NCBI GenBank assembly: GCA_032622095.1
Contig: CP136066.1
Coordinates: 184,236,716 to 184,300,715 of the forward strand
Origin: Siphonodentalium dalli
Lineage: Eukaryota; Mollusca; Scaphopoda; Gadilida; Siphonodentaliidae
Reading direction: 5' to 3'
DNA: 64,000 nt
The notes under the pieces are model-generated. The model had not been told where the DNA came from and did not search any database. It was given only the letters and a program-made list of their open reading frames with translations. Each line of letters starts with the position of its first letter. Positions within the stretch are counted from its first letter, which is position 1. Positions 11,501 to 26,500 of the stretch are shown piece by piece. The position numbers and the translations under genes are program-made.

Positions 11501-14500
11501 CAGCGTGGTTTTCTGACATTTACGACGATTTTGTCGCATAAAATGAATAAAAATACGATGAGAAATTGGAAATGTTTATGCACATTCCGGACGGGATATA
11601 TGTCCCTGGCACATGTTTGAAATTTCACGCAAAATATGAAAGATAACAAAGTTATAGCCTAATTAGTTTTATAGACCGGTTCTAAATATCCCATAGTAAA
11701 TGCATGTATAATGGAGAATTAAACCATAATAATGCAACATGACGTGATTTTATTTGAGTTTTGATGACATATTGCGAGCGTAATACTAAAATAAACAGTG
11801 CGGCGATGGCGAAAACTTTTCAGCTTGGTATTTCGTCATTTACAGATGGCTGTGTTTGGATACTTTCCGTCCCAGAACGCAACATAAGCTCCATGCTGAG
11901 TTCAGTCTCCTACACAGGACTTACCGCTGCCAGCACTTACATGGAATGTGAAATAATGTCGTATTTACTTATTTTAGATTTTGGTAGGTTACAGTTAATT
12001 CTGCATTATTCTGAGAAACAGATCTGTCCATATTCGTTTGAAAATGGTCTAGGTCAAGCCAGAATGAATTGTAACTGACAAAACACTTCTATAAAAAATA
12101 TTTTATTTAAAAAATACACGTGCCTGCAGCGTGCAGACATCGCTTGGCGCGGGGACAAAACTCTGTCTGCAGCTTGAACGCAACAGTCAAAAATAGTTAT
12201 CCGTGAAACGGACTATAGGCCAAACCGGACGTAGTAAATTATCCAGTAGTTCTTCCGAGCACATGGCCTTGTGTAAAATGTCAACAAGAACGTGAAGATG
12301 GCCGACTTTTAAAATTAAACAAGTTTTAAATGTCCGATTAGAGCATTTAGATGCACCGATACAGGGAACGTTTGGCGTGAACTTGTGGCGGGTAGTACCG
12401 ACTGAAAATATATGGTGAGATAATAAGGCCAGCGTTCATTGTTTAGTTGAAAAAATGTTGTGAAATAGATACCCCCACTGGCGGTATAGGGGACAACCAG
12501 CCGCCCTAATGGGCAGTTTGGACTTATCATTTTGGCGGCGTAGTGTCTAGAATAAGCACCCGAAAACCGCACACCATGTATCCGTTATCAACGGTAAGGC
12601 GATCGCGGACGGCCCAATATTGTCGAATCGGAAGCGGAAGGTCCATCTTTTCATTGGGGAATCCATTTTCATTACTGGAGGCTCGTTGTACATGTTCCAG
12701 GTGCAGGTCCTCTTCAAATTGAATTCAATAGTGGGTTCGCTACGAGAGACCGTAAACTATATTCTACTTCCTGCTCTAATATCTGGTCATCATTATCAGG
12801 GTTCTGTATTGGGTGACGACTGAGTGCATCTGCGGCAGCTAACTTGGTTCCAGGTATAACCACGTAGCTTGGAACTGATAATAAGAATCTGGAGCCTGCT
12901 TGGACAATGTGCCATGTTTTATTCTCCATGTCCTGCTGTAGGAGAAAGAAGCCGAGTCCATTCAATCTGCTGCTTCTTAGGATAATAATAAGATAGTATT
13001 GGCGCAGAAGATAGAAAACGCTTAGCGTTCGAGAAAGCTTCCTGGTGATTTGAATCCCAAACGAACTCGTTGCTTGACTTTAGAAGAGGTCGCAAGGGGT
13101 CCAAATACTTTGATATTTTATTAGTGAAACCAGCCAATTGGTTCGCTAATCCAAAGAATGACCTCACGTCAGTCACATTTCTTGGCACCGGAAACTCTCG
13201 TATAGCCTCTGTGATATCAGGATTTATGGTATAACCTTTCTCATTCACAATATAACCACAGAATACTACTTCTGGAGAGCCCACAACAAACGTGTCAGGA
13301 TTCAATGAAATACCATTTTCTTCGCATCGGGTCAGAATCTGACGAACATTATCAATATGATAATCCAGTGAACTGTCGTATGCCACCATATCATCAACAA
13401 TCTTTCTTTCCCTGGGAATGTCAGAAAGTGCTTCATCCATTCTCCTGTTATAGTGCGCTGATATTGAGCAAATACCAAATGGGGCTCTCAGGAGCACGAA
13501 TCTTCCAACAGGTGTAAAAAATGTCGTTAGTCTCTGACTTTCGCTTTGCAAAGGACACTGACAGTATCCACTCAAACAATTGAACGAAGCAAATAAGTGG
13601 GCGCTGGTTGCTGCCATATCTACAACAGCTTCCTGTGGTGACAGTGACTGATACCTTTCACGTTTCACGAATTGGTTTAACTTAGTGAAATCAACACAAA
13701 GACGAATGTCGTCAGAATTCTTCTTCGGTGCCACTGCTACCACTATTGGGGCACACCACTCAGTAGGTTCGGTTGCAGGTTGAATGATTCCGCTCTGAAC
13801 CATGGATTCTAATTTATGTTGGAGCTTATCACGATATGCATATGGAACGGCACGAGGCTCTTTAATACAGAATGGGGTGTTATCTTCCCTCAGTATAATC
13901 CTTCATTTGTCATAGTGCGCACATTTCTATCGAACAGTGGGAAATTATTTAATAAAACGCTCCCGTAAAGATGATTCAAGCTTGGTCGCATGCATGTGGT
14001 CTGATGTTAGTTCCATTTCGTCACGCTCATTTCCTAATCCTGATTCCTCATTTCTGTACTCCGTTTCAGTGTCAGACACGGGGCTCTTAGTATCTCTCTG
14101 TTTATGATAATCTTGCGGAATTATACCAAGGTCTTGTGATACCACCCATGACATATAGAAACCTGACGTCCCTCGTAGCACGTGTATGGTCTCTTGTACG
14201 CAATATGAACCACATCTCAATTCCGCATCAAATTCACCCAACTGTTCTATCTCTCGGTTATCAGCTTCGCCAAACAGAGAAGTAGACGGACGCAAGTTCG
14301 TAGGACAATGTCCAAATGTTCCAAGGTATCTAAACCACATGCTGATCCTTCAGCGCCTGCATCTGGTACTCCACGAACCAAAGCGCCATTAGCTATTTTA
14401 CCCCCGATAGCAACACTCACAGTGGGGACACGTCTCTTGGATATAGAAGCAAGCAATGGTCCAAAATGTACGACGGAGACTTGTTGAGATGTACTTTGGT

Positions 14501-17500
14501 CTTTACCTTTGCAAAACTTCGATTTGGCCCAGTGGCCTTTGCGTAAACACACAGCACAATTAGTGTTATATGCTGGGAAACGTTCCTTTACGGTATGTGG
14601 TTTCAAGCATTTATCGCACAATTCAATGTTGCCTCTATCAACATATGTACCTTTATTCTTCTGGTTACGATTGCGCTTATACTGCGAAACTGCACAAATG
14701 TCACGAGAGTCGCCAGCTATTTATTGTCGATGCCGCTTCGCAGCTTCTTCTGCTCAGCATATCTCAATCTCACGCATGAGGTTTAATTCTTTTTCTCCAA
14801 GTATATGTTCAATTGTATCGGAGTCTCTGATACCGGTCACAATTCGGTCACGGATCAATGTCTCACCACAGTTATCACAAAAATCACATGTTTTTGCCAA
14901 TTCTCAAAGATCTGTCAAATAGTAGTCAAACCGCTCGCCTTCTTGTTGGCTTCTCAAATTGAAATTCCTTCGTTCTATGACTATGTTCAACTGGCCATGA
15001 ACATGTGCTTTCAATGCAGATATTATCTCAGTTGGTTTGTTCTTCTTATCAGCTGTCAAATTCAAGTTCAGTACAACTTTAAGAGTCTCGTTGGACATAC
15101 ATGACCTGAAAATAACGGCAATATACCGGAACAGCACCTATTACATTCCCAGCGTATCACAGCCATTCGAACCCTACACGCGTGAATATATAGTTCTTAT
15201 TTAATAAGTTAGTAGCATAAAATTAACAATAAGGAAGTGGGAAACAGTATATAATGCTCTTCACAACATTACAACTAGGTCAAAGCTTGTTATTATATAT
15301 ATAACGAATTAATGGAGAAGATACTGTCATTATATCAGTGTATGTGCTATATCCAAACATTAGGTGCTGAGGGATAATTCCCAACGTGCTCATTAATGAT
15401 TCCATCATAGGGTCAATACAAACCACCTATGTTATTATGTAAGTAAATGAAGTGTGCTATAAAACTGTTCCTAACCACTGACAAATATTATAAATTGCAT
15501 TTGTGTCGGAATAACATCATGCATGTGCTTTAAAAAAGCTGTAATAAACTTTTTAGTCGGCGGTGCAAATCTGATTCTCGCACCTAGGTTTTCTGATACT
15601 GTGACAACACGTGAGCGACCTTTGACATGACATGACTCCGCTAAGCACTGAGTGACGTTCACATTCCTTTAACATGTATTGTTTGAGATGTCGGGACGTT
15701 TTCTTTTGTAATAACCGTGTGATGGGATTTTAATTAATTCGACTATTAAGGTACGTTCATTTATGAAATTTCATAGCACATAACATAGATAACATTGTTT
15801 TTATAAAAGTAGTAACTTGTTTTATTGTATATGCATTTATGTTAACTGCAGATAATTAATGAAAACATGCATGTTTTTGTTGGATATGACCCACGTCACG
15901 TGACAAAAACAGACACGATCAAGAACGTATATCTCGCATTGTATCACTATTTTCATCATGCTACATATTACTACATATTTAATATCGATTTAGAACGATT
16001 TATTGACATCCAGTTAATCATGTTAATTGATTTGTTTGTTGGAGGTATCACTGGTATTCATGTGCACAGCAAGCACATTTCGAACCGGTAATAGTCTGTT
16101 AGTGTGCTTTCTTGGTCACGTGATGTCAACATGTGCTGTTAGTTTACATCAAAACAATGTTTTCCACGGATATATATACTTCCGGAATAACCATCTGAAT
16201 ATCATCGGGCTGTTGACACAGGTTTGATAACTTGCATTAATCGTCCAATCGTCCAATCACTGTTTCCAAAGGGTGAAACTCTCACCGCGATCGATGGTGA
16301 TGTCCAGTTTTTGAGGCATGAGGGGCGATGTGGCATAATCTGATAATTAAATGCGACGGTCTGTGCAGGTTGATTTGCATCAACTTGCTGTGCTATGTTT
16401 ATATACTAGATCATATACTAGATGACGATTAAATTTTCTTTGAGATCAAATTGTCGACGACGCCATGTTTTATTATTACCAAAAACTAGACGAAATACAC
16501 AATGAAACTTCTGGTCCCTGATAACAGGAACGATTATTGGTCGTTACATAATATACGACCACAACACACAGCATATATACTATTGTGTTGCCAAACAGTT
16601 TTCTTCAAGGCATGCAACAGCTTTTATTGCAACTACTGCCTGTAATAATTTGAGTATCTATAGTCCTTAAATATTCTCTCACTCTGCTCATCCTATGAGT
16701 AAATTTACACTATTTCGGTTATTGTGGACATTCTCACATACCTCGTTACATGGTCAGTCTGCGGTGAAAACATAATTTGTTAGATTCACATGAATCTTTG
16801 CTGCCAAAGCTCAGTAGTCACAGTAGATCGGGAGGAAGAATAATCCGTCTGGTTTGTAGGACTCAATCAAAGAAAGAGCGACCATACATGGCTGTCGGGA
16901 CATGGTACACCAGGCTGTGGAATTAGTATGATGTGCCAATCACTGATATGGTTCGCACGAAGATGTGTTAGTGTGATTTCTTGAGGAGTCTGTGGCTGCT
17001 GGTGGTAGAATATGTGTTCCAGTGTTCGGTTATACAACATAAGAACGTGTGCGTTATTTTGTCGAATTGACCATATTATGGCTCACCATTACATAGCCAC
17101 ATGAAAACTGTAGGTAGGATATATAATGTCATCGTCAACATTAATAGATTGCACAAATTGATGCAAAGGTCGATCTCGTTTTATAGGTGTTTGTGAATGT
17201 CGTAGCATGTCAACGCGTGAATTAGAGACAAGGTTTCACACCCTCTTATGCAATACTGTCCGCTATATCGTTCACGGAAATGACACATGAAATATTGTTG
17301 ATTTCAGTGTGAAGAATTATCCTAGCTCATATTCATCGAGAAACTTAACATTCTAGTATTTCGACGTGTACGTCAGCGGAATAAAAACAATAACTAGCTT
17401 CCGACCGAGGCGTGCTGCATTGGCTGCATGTAACAGCATGCATGTATCCGCTTCCTCGTGGAAACATACTAGCACGAGATCAGTCAGTGTGTTTGAAACA

Positions 17501-20500
17501 GCATGTAGATCCTGCACTCGACCATTCGCGAAAAAATAGAAGCCTGTCAATGAGTCTTTGTTATCACCACCTGATAAATATTTGGCATTGTCTGGAACTG
17601 TGTCATGGACATAGGGTATGTGAAGCCTTGCCTGAATACCAGGATTGTACATGTATTCTCGGGTTGCAGGAAAAAGGTAGCATAATGACTTATTCTGAAA
17701 AAAGAAGTGCAATGTATCATTTTATACAACAACTTCAAAAAGAATGTGTATGTGCTTTATTTGACAAGCCGACATGTATTCAAGTCGATGAATTACGATA
17801 AATTTTCTCCTGCTGTAAAACGAGAACAATAACACCAAATGCAGACTTTTTAAGCAACACGTTTTTCGTGCAAACTATCAGGCACTTACTTGGCACAATA
17901 ACTCAAACCCATTCTGGAATGCCATGTCCTTATAACCCTATGCAATTTGGTCTCCGTGTATAGCCCTACGTTGTATGGCATATATAGCCATAGCCATGTC
18001 TATAGTGCACGAGATACATGTTGATGGTTATATGATAACAACACTAGGCATAGTGACATGAGGTGTCCCTAAAATATGTCCCATTAACTATATGCTCGTT
18101 TAAGTGTCATGTAAATAATGTTATCCACTGGACTCAGAGCGGGGATAGTCAGCACCCAGATGCACATGCATAAGAACGAATCAATAGCCAATGACGAAGC
18201 AAGATTCAGGCCTAATCATGATCGGCCAGTCCACTTTCATTGCTCCTTTCATGTCCGTCGGGTTCATAGCATAGATCAACATCATGCTTATTATAATCTT
18301 CGTATTGTTAACAAATCCAAATGATTTCCGTTGACCCAGAATATATACCCACAAGCTGGGCAGAAACATAACTAAATAGAGTCAGAAATGTTCCTAAAAA
18401 TCCTGAAGTACTGAACCTTTTGACATGCAGTGGCCCGGCCCGTCCCCCAGCGCTAATATATAATCAAGACATGTGAGTTCTGCTTGTCTCCCTCAATAGG
18501 TCAGGCTAAAAAATGACCCCGCAACAGAAGTACCGGTACAGAAAGCATAGTTATCGTGCATGAAATATATGGGTGCATGAGATTATATGGGATTGATATG
18601 GTGGTCGCTGCGTGAGGGGCCCGGAAGTCCTACACATCAACAACGCATTGGTGGCACTTCATCCCTATGCAAATGCAGTTATGGAACTACTGCGATTTGC
18701 AATTGGCTACAAAGATTCATGCGAATTGTTGTTATTTGGCCGCCGACGTGTCAGGATGTACTGGTGTATAAAATGTGAGGATATCTGCATGGAATAACCG
18801 AAGTAGTGCCAATTTTGACGTAACTGGCTACCCTGAGGATGGGCAGAGTTATTGGGCATTTTCGTCAATCAATTACTCATTACAATAAATGAGTTGAGAC
18901 AATATTTTGGAGTTCTTTAGTTTGTTGAGGAGCACCAATGAATGCATTTCTTAATGAACAATTGCCTTATCCTCATATGACGAACCCAGTTAAATTTGTG
19001 TCGGTAAGTTCGAAATCTTTGATGTTGGTGGCCTTTTTGGACGCCATCTTAAAACAATTATCAAATATGAAGTGTCCAATGCTGTACATTATATATCGTC
19101 ATTTGTGTATAGTGTCACAAAATGCGCCACAAAATAAGAAATACCTCCACGTAAAACGTCAGTCTCACTCATCAGCCTTTGGTAGCCATATGAGACCAGT
19201 TGAAATATATATATTTTGTACAAAAATAAAAATAAAAATTGAAAAAATATGAAATAGTTGACAAGAAGTGATCATGTGAGGTTTTATGAATTTACAAATT
19301 CTGGACCAGTTTCCTCGTGTGATTTTTCCACACCCCTATCAAAATTAAAAAAACATTACCAATGTTCACCATCCCCCCCCCCCCAAATTTTCATCTTAGA
19401 ACACGTTCGGACAAGGTTGTTTATACCCCCCCCCCCCTTCATCAAATCCCCTTCATTTTTCTGAGAAAATTATATTTTAGGGGGTGGGGTTATGTTTATG
19501 CCCACAGCGCATTTTCACAGAAATATAATTTACATTCCATCAACCAAATTGTTTTGCTAGGTCGTTGGGGCAATATTTTGACATATGATGCGCATCAATA
19601 GTCCATGTGTTTCACAAGTTATAGCCAATTATATGTGACACTATTTTTCAAAATCCACGTAATTTTTCGCAATTTAAAAATATTTATATCATTTCTTTCG
19701 AACTAGCTTATACATTGGTCCAGTGTTGTATCTCATGTTGTTTTGTGGTGATCTATAATTAATATAAATGATGTCGTGTTCACTTTATAACTGCAGTCAT
19801 TTTTTATACGCTGATACATGTACTCGATGAAATTTTTATTTTATTTTAGGGGTAGGTTTTTTTCCTTCACTGAAAAATATATTTAGGGACACACTCTGAA
19901 GCGGACAACAAGCAAAATCGGATGCATCATATAATGATGACCTTTACTTTGATATATAAAAACCTTTGTTGGAGGGGGATGCAGCCAACTTCTAAACTAG
20001 ATGCTTTCTGAGAATTGGCCCACGGACTATTAAAGGTGTATATAACATGGGTAGGTTGGGTATGTACTCGAATACAGTGGGGATTAATACTATTCCACTC
20101 AGTTTACATTAAGTTACGTTATTATTCGGAAACGAAAATTGTGTCCAAATTTCAACAACGGGCAATAACTCTGATAAAAATGATCCCAAAATCTAACTTG
20201 ACTTCTATTTTGTGTTAGTGAACCTATATTATACCAAATTCCATTTAAGTATGCACAGACAGATGGCGGATAGACGCACGGGCATACGTGCAAACCAATA
20301 TCATAATACGCCCTGTTTTTAAAACGGGCGTACACAAAATAAAACATGGACCAAAATTGAAAAAAATAGAGCTTGCTTACCCCTAATTAGTATAATTTGT
20401 TTTACAGGTGGTGATTAGTGATACAGAAGCCAACACGAGTAAGGCGTACTGTTATTCGCTGAACGATCCCCATATGAGGACAATCAATGGGTTAGTAGAC

Positions 20501-23500
20501 ATTGCATATACAAACTAGCTGTGAAACAGCCTTTATTCAGCGTCTGTCGCCCTGAAAAAAATTAAAATTTTGTTTTTAAAGATTGAACTCCTTGCCCAAT
20601 TTTTGTAATATTCAAATTTTTGAAAAACGAACAGGCCGTTATAACATCCACAAGGGATCCCAGAGCCACCACAACAAACGGTCCATGGGTCTGGGAGAAA
20701 AACGCTTTTCGGAAGTCATTATCTGACTTTGAGAACCTGATATGTCAGGGTTAATGGACGAGCTACTGTGGTAAACTAGATGGCCGAGGCCGCAGGCCGA
20801 GACCATTTAGTTGACAATTGTCCAGTGGCGACTTTAACCGACTTAAAACACAGATTGAATTAAATAAGTCCCGTGAGTATGCTTAGTCTTATGGACGGGT
20901 GTAGCAGAGAACTATTGCTCGGTTAGAGGCCTCCGTTGTGAGCCCATTGTGCGTATAGTTGGGGACATTGGACGTTCTCGATTACGATATCGACTTGTGG
21001 TAAAAAGCATGAACGTTCCAGATTACAAATGTCGACTTGTGGTATACAGCGTGGTATAATTCATAACATAAGGTGTCTATGTATTCGGAGAAATTGAAGG
21101 TCGATGTAGAACACAGGGGCTGGGTTTTAGTAATTGACACAATCTAACTATTTGCTGGTATAGAGAAAGGTAGTTTCGTCAAATCGGATCGCTTGTTGTT
21201 TAAGACCATCTTATAACCTTTTTCGTGGAACGTGTCACCGATCTTCAGGTTATACATATATACGTCGAATTGTAGATATTATAATTATTGGTAAGTATGT
21301 ATAAATGTAGCGATCTAGGATTCCGACCATTGCCGTGGTAGGAAACGAGCATACCGATCGTGACGTCATATTCCAGACTACCCGGATGATGAAGACCTCA
21401 CTTCACACCAAACCGTACATTCAAGCTGAACACATCGCCATGTTGAATTATACCTATGTGAGCTCAGGCAGAGATGATAAAGAATGGAAATGAATGTGAA
21501 TCCATCAAACCACTCAACGAACTCTAAATTAGCCGACTCTCATATTGGTTCCAATTGAGCGAACACAAAATTACGACACGGAGGAGAGCTATGTCTATGT
21601 TATTCGAACTTAAGAGCGTGTTTGTTGAAGATGTAGTGGCTCTAGGAAATATGACAGATAGCAACTGCGATCACAATGACCGGCTCCCGGTTAGGAAAAC
21701 GACTGACCCACGGACCAAATGCATCTTTTTTTTCCGCTGGATCCAGTTTTGGGACTTCTCAAATCTAAAAAATGAGCTAACAGAGAAGATGGTAGTCAAA
21801 ATGGTCTCCCTAGATCAGCTATCGGGAAAAGCCTCCATCCAAAACTCCAAGACTCAAGTAGTGGAAAAACTACCAGGTTTAAATGACTATGTCATGATAT
21901 TTGATGTTGATGAGAATACCCGACCACATTCCAATGAGGAGAATCAAGATATGTCACTGGGGGAATAGTGGAGTCAGTTGATCGTCTTTCCAACTCTATG
22001 AAGAATTTGCAGTCTGAAATAGAAGACTACTAACACCAGAAGAGAATACATTCTACGCAAAAAATCCAGTTCAGCATGAGAAACAATTACACGACGAGTC
22101 AGCTATCAACACAATTATGGACAATGAACAAGACAATTATTGTGTGACCAAAAAGTGTACAGACAAAAATAAAAGTAAACCTTGGTTCACTCGATCATGT
22201 CGATCGGCACGGAAAAGCTATCGAAAAGCTGTGAGCGATTTTAGGCGTTTCTCGAATGACGATGCGAGATATGTATTAAGAGAGAAGTCTTGAGAGTACT
22301 AACGGAGAGTGTCTGGGCCGACAAAATACAATAATAATAAATTATATTCTGAACATGACATTGGTGTTGTTGATGATGATTAAGATGATGATGATGTATA
22401 CGACGACGGTGATGACGATGCTGGTGACGATGGATCTGACGACGACTATGACCACGACCACCACTACATGGGATCCTGGTGGGAATAAACATCCTTCACA
22501 TTCTGCAGTGGTATCCAGTGTCTCTTAGGCGTTTGGAAAATATAATATTGGATGTCAACAGACTCACCCCTGCCACTGCTATACAACACTCTTTTAATAA
22601 CTGATATAAGAAAATGACTCGATCTCTGCACATGACTACGGTTTATATTTACAAGTTCATTAAATCATGCATGAACCAAGTGTCGGATATATCTCAGATT
22701 TTAGACCGATGCTAATTAAATCTTGAACACGTATCAGGTAGATCTAAGATAATGCTTAGTTCTTGTTGATATCCTAAACAATGCTCTGATGCTTCCTTGT
22801 ACAGTCAGAATGCACACCATAGTGATTACAGAGTCATTTGTGTAGCTATCGAAATGGCACAAGCGTTAGCCATATTACCGCTCCTTTCATATTGCACACG
22901 CGCTGGCGATTTAATAGCCGTGTTATTAAGGTGAGTATTAGCAGTTATATTATTGGAAATGGCCAATTTCACTCGACCACGTCTCTGTGTGGCTATATAA
23001 AATGACAACATATTATATCGTTTATAGATATAGCCATCGTAGTGATACCGGTACAAGAAATTCCATGACACTTTATGTGGTACGTCTATGAATTGAAGGT
23101 GCTAAATTGACGTGGGATCAGAGATTGGGGTTTAGGGGCACCAAATTTATGTTAATGTAAATATGTTAAGGTGGATACTTGCATGCTATCGCTAATTACC
23201 ATATTTTGTCGCAATCTCCAATTTAAACTAAGGGAACGGGGTTCTTTAAAAGTATAACATTATGCACTCGTACCCAGTCTCATTGACCTTTAAAACTATA
23301 TAAGCTTTTGCCTTGTAGCTATTATTGTGACAAGGAGTTCGACCAAATTCGACCGCCCCCCCCCCCCCCTTTGGGATTATCCAACCGTAACTTTATCAGC
23401 CGCCATTTTCAACCAATCGCTTATGTTAACAGTGTCACAGAGACAGAATGCTAGTTGCAATATGCAACATTAAAATACACGCGTGTGCCTTTCAAGGTCG

Positions 23501-26500
23501 AATTCTGAGTCGTAACACTTATAGTAATTTTTTCAGTTGACTCGTGGTTCATCAATTATAGTGCCACATTATTGACACGTACGCGCGCGCCAACTCTATC
23601 ACATACAATGCGATCAATCGTATTTTAACTGCACTATGGTTAGTGTGACGCACAGAAGTTGTTAAACCACACATATAATGTAACCTTCTTTTAGTTAATT
23701 CATTTGACTCCACAGGCAAGAATATGAGATGCAAGATTTTCCAGGCGAATTTATCTTATACCGCAACAACCAAACGCAAGTGCAGGTAAGGACTTTGTAT
23801 TACTAAGACATCACCAAAGGAGACCTTATTCGCGGTCAGTCATGTGGTCTGAGCCCTCACGTGGAAATAAATATTACGGTGTATGTCCAACACCGCAAAT
23901 TGTGCAGGAATTTGGCATTTGTTGACATTAAATTTAGATATGTTTTTACACAATGTTAGTGACATAAAAATATAATTGACGAGTATACTGCAACTTGGTC
24001 CGATATATACCGCATATATTATGGTTAAAACGAAATCTGATTGTTTTTTCAATTTGACTGGCTGATTTATTTCGTACAAACTGAACTATGCGGAATTCCC
24101 CTATACACCATAATATTACTAAATTAAATGTTAATCTACACTTTGAGAGGGATATCTTTTCCAATTTTAACCCTTTTCATGCAGAATTTGGCAATTTATA
24201 ATACAAATTTACCAAAAATTAACAGAAAATGACAATTATAAATACTTTAATAGCAATATGAAGCAACCACAAGTCAATGGAAATATCTCAACACAATGAT
24301 ACAACATAAGACAAAGCCTCAGGCATGGAATTATATCAGATGGCAGGGCATACTGTCTCTTTAACATACCTTCCATGACATCTTACATGTCAATAATTCT
24401 AATGGTGGTACCATCACCCCCCCCCCATCTTAGGTGGGGGATTGCGATCCCCGATAGGGGGCTACTGGTTTTCGGAAACTATCAGGTCAACCACTGTCAG
24501 CTTTCCCCAATGGGGGGGGGGGCTACACTCCTCGAAATGGGGGGTGTAGACCCCCGACCCCGACCCCCTCATGGTACCTACTCTATGCATAACTCCCACT
24601 TTCTTTACTATATCACACGGGTCCATGAGTTTCTTTTTAAATCTGTCCAACATGTCGCCATTATCATTTGAAAATAAGAAGAAAAAAACGGTCGTATTAT
24701 GTAAATGATTGTCCGTCCGTCCGCTTTTGGTTTCCGGATGATAACTTTGGATTGAGCCGAGTGAACTGAACCAAATTTGTTATGTTAGTTTACCACAACA
24801 AAATACAGATCAGGTTCGAATATGGGTTTCGTCCGCATGATTTTGACTGAGTTATGCCCCTTTTTCGACTTAGATTTTACCTGATTTGCGGTTTCCGGAT
24901 GATAACTTTAGATTGAATCAATGAACTGAACCAAATTTGGTATATTAGTTTACCACCCCAAAATGCAGATCAATTTCGAATATGGGTTTCGTCCGCTGAC
25001 GTTGACAGAGATATGCCCATTATTCTACTTACTGTAGATTTTACCTGATTTTAGATGATAACTTTAGATTGAATCGAGTGAACTGAACCAAATTTGGTAT
25101 ACAGATCAAGTTCAAATATGGGTTCTGTCCACATGATTTTGCAGGTCAAGTTCGAAAAACAAATTCGGGTTTTCAGTCAAAAATACCACACTTGAAGTTA
25201 TTGTGTTTTATTTTTGTTATTATTTCGTCTTAAGTCAAAGGTTTCAAACAAATGAATAAACCTTGCCCACTCTACTCCAGAAACGGACGTATTGTGCCAC
25301 GCCCTGACGGCGTGCTCTTGTTTATTATGGGAATCACTGAAATAAATGGTTTACCATAGACGACATTGTTAACGTTTCAGCCAAATTCACTGAATTTAAG
25401 CCTGCAGGCCATTCCAGTGATGTTTACCCAGCTAGATTGACACCAGTTGATCACGACACGAAAATGCAAGAAAAATCAAGGTCATATGTTAACATGGAAT
25501 CATGTACTGATTAAATCACCTATTTTAGAAAAAAGCATCAATGAAACATAGACTGAAATGTTTTATCATGTTTATCCGAGGGTTATTTAACAGGATTCTA
25601 TTACAAATATATGTGTTACTTTCCATAAACAGTCCAATTGTAAGAAAAATATTTTCATTTAAAACATCGGCAACAATCACGCTTCAAAGGGTAAACAAAA
25701 ATAATATATATGGGAGCCCACAAGTGTCACAATATACAGTTTGAGTGAGACACGAGGATTTTCGCCTGGTCGAGACCTGGAATATCGCCCGAAGGCCGCC
25801 AGGCCCGAGGTGATATTCCAGGTCGAGAGCGGCGACAAATCCCCGTGTCTCACGAAAACAAGGGTGACAACTGTTTTGTTATCTGACAAATGGGTATACA
25901 CAGGACCTCTATAATGGCAGGCCTAAGTGCGCGCGTATATTATTTAATCAAGTTCGAAGAGTTAAATTAACACAACCATCATTTGCGCAGCTATTGTCCG
26001 GTCAGTTTGCTGGTCGCATTGTGGGAATCGGTTGACAGACAGAGGAGTAAAGCAATTTCGAAGTAGAGTAGCCATGCGGCGAAATGTTCGGTTTCGTTTC
26101 AAATGAGCGTAAAGATGCAGGTAGACGTGTTAATTTCGAGATCGCTCAAATATGAAACTAACACGTTGTAGTGGTGCAAAAAGAAATTATTAGAGAGCTG
26201 TGAGGGAATCTATGCACGTTGAGTTCTTCGTTGTTCTATCTTTACTGGTAATCGCTGAGTGGTCAACAAGTGTGGTAACAAGTGATTTGCGGCACGCCAC
26301 ATGACGCACTCTCACAGCCAATCAGAAGAGAGGAAAATGGGATGAAGGATAACAATATGTAACACATGTAGATGGTACTAAACTGTAATAGTGCTTTTTA
26401 TTCCACCAAAATGAAAGTTACTACATGAAAATGTGTTATAAATCTTCAACAATATCATGAATATCCATCCGTTGTTTCATCGCAAAACAAATGTATATAT

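Noticed and set aside
15140-15180. Possible tRNA-like B box (ATTCGAACCC) for a primer-binding site or SINE
   Set aside because: No matching A box or cloverleaf could be formed around it; no LTR end was found next to it.
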